From assembly GCF_000814475.1 (NCBI RefSeq), contig NZ_JSVC01000018.1:83543-147542 (forward strand): a stretch of 64,000 bases of DNA. The letters are read 5' to 3'. The stretch is from Flavihumibacter solisilvae (GTDB lineage: Bacteria; Bacteroidota; Bacteroidia; Chitinophagales; Chitinophagaceae). The notes under the pieces are model-generated. The model saw only the letters and a list, made by a program, of their open reading frames with translations. It made no database searches and was not told the DNA's origin. The translations under genes were made by a program, and so were the position numbers. Shown here piece after piece: positions 27,241 through 35,031 of the stretch; position 1 is the stretch's first letter; every line of letters begins with the position of its first letter.

Positions 27241-28448
27241 TGTTACGGTCAATACAACTTATATTTTTACTGGTGGCAGTCCTGTTGACAGCTGCTTCGT
27301 GCCGCGAGAAGAAATCCGCGCAGGTTGATCCCGATGTATATTATACCTGTTCCATGGATCCGCAGGTAGTTGAATATAAACCCGGCAAATGTCCCATCTG
27401 CAAAATGGACCTGACACCGGTAAAGAAGCGGAACGGGGAGAAGAAGGATGAGATCCAGTTAAGTGAGCAGCAGATCAGGCTGGGAAATATTGTTACGGAC
27501 ACCATACGAAATGGTAAAATAGGAGACAGGATGGTGTTGACAGGCACACTGAATTTCAACCAGATGAAAAGCAGGGCGGTCAGTTCCCGGGTTATGGGAA
27601 GGATTGAAAAACTATACTTCCGCAACCAGGGAGACTATGTAAAAAAGGGAGCACCGTTGGCGGATATCTATAGTGAAGAGTTGAACGCTGCAAAGCAGGA
27701 ATACCTGCTCGCCCTCGACAGGGCGAATGCATTCAAGGATGAGACAGCCATCGACTTTGGGCAATTGCTTCAAAGTGCCCGTAATAAACTGCAGTTATGG
27801 GGAATGACCAATGCCCAGCTTGCCGTGCTTGAAAAAACACGCAATGCAGGAACGGTAACCACTTTCTTCAGCACTGCAGAAGGTTATGTAGCAGAGCTGG
27901 CGCTACGAGAGGGGGATTACGTAATGGAGGGTGGTACAATTGTAAAACTGGTAGACCTTTCGGAACTCTGGGCAGAAGCGCAGGTGTATTCATCACAACT
28001 TGCACAGATCGACAGGAACAGTGTTGCTACTGTGCAATTGGTTGGGGACGAAGACAAAGAGGTGACCGGCAAGATCGACCTGGTCAACCCGGAGGTCAGC
28101 CCGGAAACCCGGATCAACCTATTACGGGTATCCATACCTAACCCCGGTAATCGTTTCAAACCCGGGATGCCTGTGTATGTTGTCCTGCAAAGTCCGGCGC
28201 GTAACACGCTCAGTCTTCCCGTTGATGCTGTGATCCGCGACGGAACGGCAGCAACGGTCTGGTTGCGCACCGGTAAAAGCAGTTTCAAAAATGTAATGGT
28301 AAAGACTGGAATGGAAAGCGGCGATCGCATTGAGATCCTTTCCGGACTTTCGTCCGGTGATGCTGTTGTAACTTCCGGGGCCTATTTATTAAACAGTGAA
28401 TATATTTTTAAGAAAGGATCGGATCCCATGACGGGCCACAATCACTAA
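27237..28448 (+). CDS. cusB: CusB-like adaptor with N-terminal heavy-metal-binding domain (second copy)
   Basis: The 403-residue lipoprotein (TAASCREK, Cys at about 22) begins its mature part with a heavy-metal-binding domain, YYTCSMDPQV..PGKCPICKMDL, with paired Cys and Met ligands seen in Cu/Ag adaptors. The barrel-sandwich hybrid (RIEKLYFRNQGDYVKKGAPL and the matching TTFFSTAEGYVAELALREGDYV), hairpin and barrel follow. This metal-binding domain is absent from the first adaptor, which suggests that only this one receives metal directly. It overlaps the previous gene by 4 bp (ATGA) and ends 16 bp before the DUF2911 gene. Confidence 0.9.
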   Translation: MMLRSIQLIFLLVAVLLTAASCREKKSAQVDPDVYYTCSMDPQVVEYKPGKCPICKMDLTPVKKRNGEKKDEIQLSEQQIRLGNIVTDTIRNGKIGDRMVLTGTLNFNQMKSRAVSSRVMGRIEKLYFRNQGDYVKKGAPLADIYSEELNAAKQEYLLALDRANAFKDETAIDFGQLLQSARNKLQLWGMTNAQLAVLEKTRNAGTVTTFFSTAEGYVAELALREGDYVMEGGTIVKLVDLSELWAEAQVYSSQLAQIDRNSVATVQLVGDEDKEVTGKIDLVNPEVSPETRINLLRVSIPNPGNRFKPGMPVYVVLQSPARNTLSLPVDAVIRDGTAATVWLRTGKSSFKNVMVKTGMESGDRIEILSGLSSGDAVVTSGAYLLNSEYIFKKGSDPMTGHNH

Positions 28449-28464
28449 AACAACAATCAACCAT

Positions 28465-29037
28465 ATGAACTTCTCTGCTTTGAAATCATTAATTCTTGTC
28501 ATTTTAGTTATTGCTGGCTTCAGTGCAAGCGCACAGACCTCGGGTGAGGTATGTTATAATCCAAACCTCGTGAAGGACAGCAGTAAAAAAAGTATTAAGT
28601 CAATGGCCTTTTCGGTTCTAAAGAGTGATAGCATTAAGATCGTTTACCATTCGCCTGGCGTTCGCAAAAGAGTGATCTGGGGCGGACTGGTTCCTTACGA
28701 CGAAGTATGGGTAACCGGCGCGCATGATGCAACTACTCTTGAAATGCCATTTCCTTTTATTGTAAATGGAAAAGAGATTCCCGCTGGCAAATACGCCCTG
28801 TTCACTATCCCGGGTAAAAAGACATGGACATTCATCATCAATAAAAACTGGGAACAGCACCTGGCTTCAGAATATGACGAAAAAGACGATGTGATTCGCA
28901 TCCAGGTTAAGCCGGCAAAAGTTTCGCACACGGAAAGGCTGCAGTACTTCATAGACACAGATCCTGCTGGTAAAGGCTCGATCTATGTTGCCTGGGAAAA
29001 TCAGCGGGTAGGATTTCCGTTCAGTGTGAAGAAATAA
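28465..29037 (+). CDS. DUF2911 family exported protein
   Basis: The 190-residue protein has a signal peptide (about 1-23, SASAQ) and a DUF2911 domain through most of the mature chain. YHSPGVRKRVIWGGLVPYDE, with its WGGLVPY core, and IPAGKYALFTIPG are characteristic. The family is a beta-sandwich-like exported protein of unknown function, common in Bacteroidota. It lies at the end of the copper efflux gene run, 16 bp after the second adaptor, and might be cotranscribed; no metal motif is obvious, so a metal role is only positional. Confidence 0.82.
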   Translation: MNFSALKSLILVILVIAGFSASAQTSGEVCYNPNLVKDSSKKSIKSMAFSVLKSDSIKIVYHSPGVRKRVIWGGLVPYDEVWVTGAHDATTLEMPFPFIVNGKEIPAGKYALFTIPGKKTWTFIINKNWEQHLASEYDEKDDVIRIQVKPAKVSHTERLQYFIDTDPAGKGSIYVAWENQRVGFPFSVKK

Positions 29038-29049
29038 TTTGTAATTGCC

Positions 29050-29057
29050 TATTTTTG
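29050..29057 (+). promoter_or_regulatory. Candidate -7 element directly before the small Cys-rich gene
   Basis: TATTTTTG matches TAnnTTTG and stands 4 bp before the GTG at 29062, implying a leaderless transcript. A good -33 element is not visible at the standard distance. Confidence 0.35.
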
Positions 29058-29061
29058 CCCG

Positions 29062-29361
29062 GTGAAAAAAATCCTGGCTTTCATATTGTTCAGCGTTATT
29101 GCAATTGCGGTGTTTACACCCTGCTGTACTGATGATTGCCAGGAAAATGCCACCACACAACAGGAAGCTGCCAAAAAGAATCTTGAAGGCAATTGTTCGC
29201 CTTTCTTTGCCTGTGGTGGCTGTCATGGCTTTGCACCGGCTATTTCAATCATTCATGTTTCCACACCACCAGGAGCTCTGCGGGAATATTTCATTATTGA
29301 CCATTCAACAACTTTTCCGCCACACGCCGATATTCCGTGGCAACCCCCGCGGAATGCCTGA
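29062..29361 (+). CDS. Small Cys-rich exported protein (DUF6660-like)
   Basis: The 99-residue protein has a hydrophobic N-terminal segment (about 1-18) and then Cys-rich stretches: TPCCTDDC near residue 20-27 and CSPFFACGGCHGF near 50-62. The clustered Cys plus one His suit a soft metal such as Cu(I). The overall pattern resembles small uncharacterised Bacteroidota proteins of the DUF6660 type that precede metal-island TonB receptors; I am not certain of the family. The start is GTG at 29062, 24 bp after the DUF2911 stop, and a TonB receptor follows 54 bp later. The alternative overlapping frame at 29099-29380 has no signal sequence or Cys pattern. Confidence 0.55.
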   Translation: MKKILAFILFSVIAIAVFTPCCTDDCQENATTQQEAAKKNLEGNCSPFFACGGCHGFAPAISIIHVSTPPGALREYFIIDHSTTFPPHADIPWQPPRNA

Positions 29362-29415
29362 TTTTTCCATAGGCATGTAAATTTTATTAATCGCGTAAGC
29401 CATCGTTTTTAACAG

Positions 29416-31575
29416 ATGAAAAAAGTACTATCCGTTTGTATAGTGCTGCTGGTTGCGTGCGTCAGCACCTATGCCCAGCACACATTAAGTATTTCAATTA
29501 GAGACAAAGAAAGTAAGGAGCCACTCGCCGGGGCAACTGTAGAAATCCGTTCATTAAAAAGGAGCGCTGTAGCCGACAGTACCGGACTGGCTGTTATCAC
29601 CAACCTGGCAACAGGTAAGTATTCATTACACTTCTCGTTTATTGGCTTCGAAGAACAGGAGGCCATGATAAGTGTGCCGGGGCAGGATCAGCTGTTTGAA
29701 GTCCTGCTACACAAAGCGGAAGAGGAACATGAAGAAGAAGTTGTGGTGCAGGCGACACGGTCAGCCCGGCCGTTCCGGGATATTCCTACCCGCGTGGAAA
29801 CGATCTCCGGTGAAGAGCTTGCAGAAAAGGCAAACATGAAACCAGGGGAAATTCGCATGCTGCTGAGCGAAAGCACCGGGATCCAGACACAGCAGACCTC
29901 TGCTACCAGTTACAATTCGAGTATCCGGATCCAGGGGCTCGATGGCCGGTATACCCAAATATTGAAGGATGGGTTCCCGCTATACGCCGGTTTCTCAGGT
30001 GGACTGAGCCTCATGCAACTGGTTCCGCTTGACCTGAAGCAGGTGGAAGTGATCAAAGGTTCAAGCAGTACGCTTTATGGCGGTGGGGCAATTGCGGGGT
30101 TGGTTAACCTGGTCAGTAAAACGCCGACAGAAAAGCGTGATCTGAGTTTCCTGGCAAATGCTACATCTGCAGGTGGACTGGACCTCAGCGCTTTTTATGG
30201 ACAACGCTTCAACAAGATTGGAGTGACCGTATTTGGTTCCCGGAATACCGGCCGGCCTTACGATCCGGCTGACATCGGGCTGACCGCTATCCCGGAGTTT
30301 CAACGCTATACGATCAATCCCCGGATCTTTTACTATGGTGACCGAACGACTGCAAATTTCGGTGTGAGCTATATCACCGAAGATCGTGTTGGCGGAAGTA
30401 TGGATTACATAAAGAACGATGTGAGCGGTTACTATGAAAAGAATAACACGGATCGTTTTACCTCCCAGCTTGCTGTCACACACCGGCTAAGCGATAACGG
30501 CAGTTTGAACTTCAAGAATAGCTACAGTCATTTCAACAGGTCAATCAGGGTACCTGGCTACACGTTCATGGGTACACAAAAAAGCACCTATTCTGAATTG
30601 ACATACTCGGCAGGCGCTGAAAAAATGGACTGGATAATCGGTGCCAATGTGCTCACTGACCAATTCGATGAGGACAGGCAAAGTACGCCTGTACTCCGGA
30701 ATTACGATTACACCACTTTTGGCGGCTTTATCCAGAATACCTGGCGACCTGGCGATGCATTCTCACTCGAAACCGGCCTGCGTGGTGATTATGTAAAACA
30801 ATATGGTTTCGAACTTTTGCCCCGGGTGTCGGCAATGTGGAAACTTACATCGCAGTTGACTGCGCGGATTGGAGGTGGTTTTGGTTATAAAACGCCCACC
30901 GTATTCAACGAAGAGGCAGAGCGAATTCAGTTCCAGGGTATTCTTCCCATTAATGAATCTACTGCCCGCAATGAACGTTCCGTTGGCGGAAACCTCGATG
31001 TGAATTATCGTACTCACCTTGGTGAGGTGGAACTCGTGATCAACCAGATGTTCTTTTATACCCAACTGAACAGGCCGCTGGTGCTGGCAGATAAAGGTCA
31101 GGGTGAACAGGAATTTGTCAACGCAAACGGTCGCCTTGATACGCGTGGACTCGAAACCAACCTGCGTTTCAGGTACGAAGACCTCAAGTTGTTCATCGGC
31201 TATACGTTCGCTGATGTAAATACGCATTATGATGGCACGAAAGCATGGTTCCCGCTTACCGCACGGCATCGCCTGAACAATGTGCTGATGTATGAAAAGG
31301 AAGAGAATTTCAAATTTGGCCTGGAAGCGTATTATGTCAGTCCGCAGCGTCTGAACGACGGTACAACAGGCAGATCCTATTGGACGGCCGGTATAATGGG
31401 AGAGAAGATCTGGGAGAAGTTTTCGATCTTCCTTAACCTGGAGAATTTCACCAATACAAGGCAAACGAAATTTGGGCCGATTTACACCGGCCCAATTGAC
31501 AATCCTGTATTCAATGATATCTATGCACCACTCGAAGGTCGGGTGCTGAATGGTGGAATTAAACTGAGGTTGTAG
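29416..31575 (+). CDS. TonB-dependent receptor of the copper island
   Basis: The 719-residue outer-membrane receptor has a signal peptide (1-20, STYAQ). A CarboxypepD_reg-like domain (about 22-105) follows, then the plug (about 120-235, with VETISGEEL and VIKGSSSTLYGGGAIAGLVNLVSK), and a 22-strand barrel to the C-terminal aromatic-rich strand ending in KLRL. No SusD partner is present, so it is not a glycan receptor of the SusC type. Placed behind a Cys-rich protein and Cus genes, it could bind copper or a copper chelate; some metal islands use such receptors for scavenging. The ligand is inferred from position only. Confidence 0.88.
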   Translation: MKKVLSVCIVLLVACVSTYAQHTLSISIRDKESKEPLAGATVEIRSLKRSAVADSTGLAVITNLATGKYSLHFSFIGFEEQEAMISVPGQDQLFEVLLHKAEEEHEEEVVVQATRSARPFRDIPTRVETISGEELAEKANMKPGEIRMLLSESTGIQTQQTSATSYNSSIRIQGLDGRYTQILKDGFPLYAGFSGGLSLMQLVPLDLKQVEVIKGSSSTLYGGGAIAGLVNLVSKTPTEKRDLSFLANATSAGGLDLSAFYGQRFNKIGVTVFGSRNTGRPYDPADIGLTAIPEFQRYTINPRIFYYGDRTTANFGVSYITEDRVGGSMDYIKNDVSGYYEKNNTDRFTSQLAVTHRLSDNGSLNFKNSYSHFNRSIRVPGYTFMGTQKSTYSELTYSAGAEKMDWIIGANVLTDQFDEDRQSTPVLRNYDYTTFGGFIQNTWRPGDAFSLETGLRGDYVKQYGFELLPRVSAMWKLTSQLTARIGGGFGYKTPTVFNEEAERIQFQGILPINESTARNERSVGGNLDVNYRTHLGEVELVINQMFFYTQLNRPLVLADKGQGEQEFVNANGRLDTRGLETNLRFRYEDLKLFIGYTFADVNTHYDGTKAWFPLTARHRLNNVLMYEKEENFKFGLEAYYVSPQRLNDGTTGRSYWTAGIMGEKIWEKFSIFLNLENFTNTRQTKFGPIYTGPIDNPVFNDIYAPLEGRVLNGGIKLRL

Positions 31576-31623
31576 TTACCTGTATTTTGGTTGTGATTAC
31601 TGGTTACAATACGTTCACATGAG

Positions 31624-31643
31624 GGTAACAGTAAGGTAACAGT
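31624..31643. promoter_or_regulatory. Pho-box-like tandem repeat upstream of the PhoX-like gene
   Basis: GGTAACAGT occurs twice (31624-31632 and 31635-31643) with an exact 11-bp period. On the minus strand it reads as CTGTTAC, four bases, CTGTTAC, the layout of a PhoB box, with one to two mismatches per unit to the E. coli consensus CTGTCAT/C. It ends 7 bp before a TACTTTTA -7-like element, where a -33 element would normally be. The inverted orientation is unlike most E. coli Pho boxes. Confidence 0.45.
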
Positions 31644-31650
31644 GGCCGTC

Positions 31651-31658
31651 TACTTTTA
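31651..31658 (+). promoter_or_regulatory. -7-like promoter element of the PhoX-like gene
   Basis: TACTTTTA differs from TAnnTTTG in the last base only. It lies 15 bp before the ATG at 31674. No TTG -33 element is at the usual distance; the 11-bp direct repeat occupies that position, as in activator-dependent promoters. Confidence 0.4.
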
Positions 31659-31673
31659 GGAAAATAAGCCACT

Positions 31674-33134
31674 ATGAATTTTCGTTCCAGCACGGCCGTT
31701 ATGGTAGGCCTGGTTTCCATCACCGGTATTTATGGATGTAATAAATTGAATGAATACCTCGGCGATTGGGATGGTGTAAAGCCCAACCCAAAGATTGAAT
31801 TGAAGAGTCATTCTATCACCCCGTCACTGGTGAGGATGGCTACTGGTTTCGAGCAGACCGAAATCTATCCCCTTATCGGGAGTGATGATGTGTTGCCCGG
31901 CAGCCCATCCTTTATTTATGGCGCCCAGCCCGATGGTGGAGGACTGATCAAAAATGAAGAGGGAAAAGGATACGTGATGATCACCAACCATGAAATTCTC
32001 CGCGGTGTATCACGCGTTTTTCTCGATGAAACATTTAAGCCGGTAAAAGGAGAATATATTGTTGATGGCGATGGCGGCCAGTGGCGCCTTTGTTCGGCAT
32101 CCATGGCAACTCCAAAAGAACATGGATTCGGCCCGCTTTTCCTCACAGCCGGTGAAAGCGGATCAGAATCGAGGATCCATGCCATTAATCCCTTTGCGCC
32201 TGTATCCGATAAAAAAAGGACTGACCGTGTGGTTCCTGCACTTGGTCGCGCCAGCATGGAAAACGCAGTGCCTCTGCCTAAGGATGCATTCAGGGGTAAA
32301 ACAGTTATCGCTATTGGCGAAGATGATGCAAGCGGACAAGTGGTATTGTATGTTTCAAATGGTGTGGGCAACCTGGAGAATGGAAGCCTGTATATGATGA
32401 AGAGATCAAATAACGATCCTGTTGAAACAAATATGGAAGTCGGCTCTGCATATGATGTGGAATTCGTGCAGATCGATAACCATACCACTGCAACAGGTGT
32501 TGAAATCGCAGCCCAGTCCGTAGCGAAAAATGCCATCCAGTTTGCACGGGTTGAAGACCTGGATTATCGCAAAGGCGGTGGTGACAACAGTCGCGAATTG
32601 TACTTTGTGTCTACCGGCGTGAACGGGCAGACCGGTAAAACAAAATGGGGCCGTCTTTACCGTCTTGTTTTTGAAAAGAACAATCCTTTGAAAGGTAAAC
32701 TTACGCCGGTTGCTGATGGTGGTATCAACCCCGGCAACGACCTGATCAATCCTGATAACGTGTGTGCAACCGAAAACTTTGTGTATGTACAGGAAGACGG
32801 TGATTCATATTACCCGGAAGCATTGCATGATTCCTGGATCTGGCAGTATAATATCAAAACCGGTACTTATAAGCCTTATGTGAAAATGGATCATCGCCGC
32901 GATGATGCAGCATTCAGCGCGAAATATAACACAGTGGCCAATAACCGCCTTGGTTCCTGGGAGTTTGGTGCCATGTATGATGTTTCTGAAACCATCGGAT
33001 CGCCAAATACATTCATCCTGAATATCCATCCGCATACCTGGCAGGAGAGCAAGTTCCTGAATGCAGACGGCAGTACTGTTTCAGGCAATATGGAAGGTGG
33101 GCAGACCATCATTCTCAGGGGAGTTCAGAAATAA
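31674..33134 (+). CDS. PhoX-like (DUF839) phosphatase-family protein
   Basis: The 486-residue protein has a short N-terminal hydrophobic segment ending at a lipobox-like GIYGCNK. The mature part resembles PhoX/DUF839 beta-propeller proteins: VMITNHEILRG, FGPLFLTAGES, IAIGEDDASGQVVLYVSNG, WGRLYRLVF and LINPDNVCATENFVYVQED. PhoX enzymes are Ca/Fe-dependent alkaline phosphatases; several acidic residues that could bind the metals are visible, but I cannot confirm the full metal set. A Pho-box-like repeat upstream supports phosphate-regulated expression. A terminator at 33153 separates it from the peroxidase gene. Confidence 0.7.
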   Translation: MNFRSSTAVMVGLVSITGIYGCNKLNEYLGDWDGVKPNPKIELKSHSITPSLVRMATGFEQTEIYPLIGSDDVLPGSPSFIYGAQPDGGGLIKNEEGKGYVMITNHEILRGVSRVFLDETFKPVKGEYIVDGDGGQWRLCSASMATPKEHGFGPLFLTAGESGSESRIHAINPFAPVSDKKRTDRVVPALGRASMENAVPLPKDAFRGKTVIAIGEDDASGQVVLYVSNGVGNLENGSLYMMKRSNNDPVETNMEVGSAYDVEFVQIDNHTTATGVEIAAQSVAKNAIQFARVEDLDYRKGGGDNSRELYFVSTGVNGQTGKTKWGRLYRLVFEKNNPLKGKLTPVADGGINPGNDLINPDNVCATENFVYVQEDGDSYYPEALHDSWIWQYNIKTGTYKPYVKMDHRRDDAAFSAKYNTVANNRLGSWEFGAMYDVSETIGSPNTFILNIHPHTWQESKFLNADGSTVSGNMEGGQTIILRGVQK

Positions 33135-33152
33135 TATTTACTATATCGTTTA

Positions 33153-33187
33153 GTCCTCCTTTCGTCAGAAGGGAGGACATTTCTTTT
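33153..33187 (+). terminator. Rho-independent terminator after the PhoX-like gene
   Basis: An 11-bp stem (GTCCTCCTTTC with GAAGGGAGGAC, one G-T pair) closes a four-base GTCA loop at 33153-33178 and is followed by ATTTCTTTT. It ends the PhoX-like transcript 19 bp after the stop codon, so the peroxidase gene is probably a separate transcription unit. Confidence 0.75.
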
Positions 33188-33191
33188 GTTT

Positions 33192-35006
33192 ATGGAGATG
33201 AAAATTTTACAGCGGATAGCAGTGATTGTGATTATTGGATTGGCGGCTTTTGGTTGCGCGCCAGGTACCGGCAAAAAGGAAATTGATGAAATTCACCGGC
33301 TCACTGAAGCCCGGTTCAGCGGCATGGAGCAATGGCTCGACAGTGGCTTTATTCCCCTGGCCGGCACTACAACAGACACCGCAGTATTAAAAAGATCTTA
33401 CCGTGAGGGCAGGAGACAATATAAGGAGATTGCCTTCCTCGTGGAATATTTTTACCCCAGTTCTTCGCGGTTTATTCTTGGACCCGCGCTCGATGAAATT
33501 GAGGCACAGGAACACCAGGTGTCGGAACCAGGGGGCTTCCAGGTTATGGAAGAATCACTGTTTACAAACGCTGTTGCCGATACCGCTTTCCTGAAACGGG
33601 AAGCCCGGAAAATGAGATCCCTGTTCTTCCGTTTGCACGGCATCTGGACGCAGGAAACTTTTCGCGACGACCAGGTATTTGATGCGATCCGGACGGATAT
33701 AGCCAGGATGACGACACTGCAATTGACTGGTTTTGATGCGCCTGTTTCCCTGGAAGGATTACAGGAGATTCCTGTTTCCCTCGGCTCATACCAGGAGGTG
33801 TTGAACATTTATCGCAGCAAGGTTCCCGGCATGGAAAAGGCTGATAAACTGATTACAGCTGCGGGCGAATTTGCTGCCCGGTACCAGGACTTCGATGCCT
33901 TTCCGAGGTTGGAATTCATTACGTGGTACCTGAACCCGCTGTCGGCAACCATACTGCATTTGCAGGAGCAAGCAGGGATTCCGGTATTGAATAACATCGG
34001 GGCTTTAAACATGGCGGCTCCGCACATCTTTACAGATAGCTCTATCCGGCAGGATTTCTTTATTCCCGACGCCACTTCGGCTATCAGCAAACAAAAGGTC
34101 CAACTGGGCAGGAAATTGTTTTACGACCCCGTTCTGTCTAATTCAAACAGCATCAGTTGTGCGTCCTGCCACCTTCCGGAAAAAGCATTTACCGATGGAT
34201 TAACAACAAGTCCTGCACTTGGGAGCAAGGGCAATCTAAAGCGCAATACGCCAACACTTTTTTATGCTGGTTTGCAGAAAGCGCAGTTCATGGACCTGCG
34301 TGTGGCTTTCCTGGAAGACCAGGTGAAGGATGTTGTGGAAAGCAAGGACGAGATCCATGGCAATATGGATAGTGCGGCAAGGAAAATGTCGAAAGATCCG
34401 GAGTATTCAAAACTATTTGCTGCCGCTTTTCCAGGTTGGCGCGACAGTATCTCCACCCGCCAGGTGCAGGTAGCGCTGGCTTCGTTTATCCGGTCGCTAA
34501 ACCCATTTCGGAGCGCCTTTGATCTTTACCTGAATGGCGATACAACGCAACTGTCGGCAAGCCAGCAACGCGGATTTGACCTGTTTGCCGGAAAAGCAAA
34601 ATGCGCAACCTGCCATTTTGTTCCTTTGTTCAATGGTACGGTTCCTCCTGCATTTGCGGTGTCAGAGGGAGAAGTGCTTGGGGTAATGGACAAGCCTGGC
34701 TCCGCGAATATCGATCCTGACCAGGGCAGGTATGCAATCTATAAAATTGACAATTTCAGGCATGCATTTAAAACTCCCACATTAAGGAACATTTCACTCA
34801 CAGCACCGTATATGCATCAGGGTGGCTATCGTACGCTGGAAGAGGTTCTCGCATTCTACAATTCAGGTGGGGCTGCCGGTCGGGGAATCAGCCTGCAGAA
34901 TCAAACACTTCCTGCCGATTCGCTTCGGTTGTCCAAAACAGAGATCTCTGACATTATCCATTTCATGGAGGCCCTTTCAGACCCGGAAGGCACCAGGCGG
35001 TTTTAA
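33192..35006 (+). CDS. Diheme cytochrome c peroxidase (MauG/CcpA family) with a long N-terminal domain
   Basis: The 604-residue lipoprotein-like protein (LAAFGCAP) has an N-terminal helical domain of about 280 residues (containing FLVEYFYP and GGFQVMEE) that I do not recognise firmly, with slight resemblance to imelysin-type helical proteins. The peroxidase part (about 285-600) has heme motifs CASCH (Cys323) and CATCH (Cys471), a LGRKLFYDPVLS start and TPTLRNISLTAPYMHQGGYRTL. These proteins reduce H2O2 with electrons from cytochromes, or oxidise other substrates in MauG-like cases. I start it at the ATG 33192; ATG 33198 is equally possible, while TTG 33186 is less likely. The GntP gene follows 25 bp downstream. 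Confidence 0.85.
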   Translation: MEMKILQRIAVIVIIGLAAFGCAPGTGKKEIDEIHRLTEARFSGMEQWLDSGFIPLAGTTTDTAVLKRSYREGRRQYKEIAFLVEYFYPSSSRFILGPALDEIEAQEHQVSEPGGFQVMEESLFTNAVADTAFLKREARKMRSLFFRLHGIWTQETFRDDQVFDAIRTDIARMTTLQLTGFDAPVSLEGLQEIPVSLGSYQEVLNIYRSKVPGMEKADKLITAAGEFAARYQDFDAFPRLEFITWYLNPLSATILHLQEQAGIPVLNNIGALNMAAPHIFTDSSIRQDFFIPDATSAISKQKVQLGRKLFYDPVLSNSNSISCASCHLPEKAFTDGLTTSPALGSKGNLKRNTPTLFYAGLQKAQFMDLRVAFLEDQVKDVVESKDEIHGNMDSAARKMSKDPEYSKLFAAAFPGWRDSISTRQVQVALASFIRSLNPFRSAFDLYLNGDTTQLSASQQRGFDLFAGKAKCATCHFVPLFNGTVPPAFAVSEGEVLGVMDKPGSANIDPDQGRYAIYKIDNFRHAFKTPTLRNISLTAPYMHQGGYRTLEEVLAFYNSGGAAGRGISLQNQTLPADSLRLSKTEISDIIHFMEALSDPEGTRRF

Positions 35007-35031
35007 ACGTCTGGAATTGCTATTTTTAAGA

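Noticed and set aside
29416..31575. TonB receptors as parts of polysaccharide utilization loci
   Set aside because: None of the three receptors in the window is followed by a SusD-like gene or glycosidases, and the GH140-like gene is far away.
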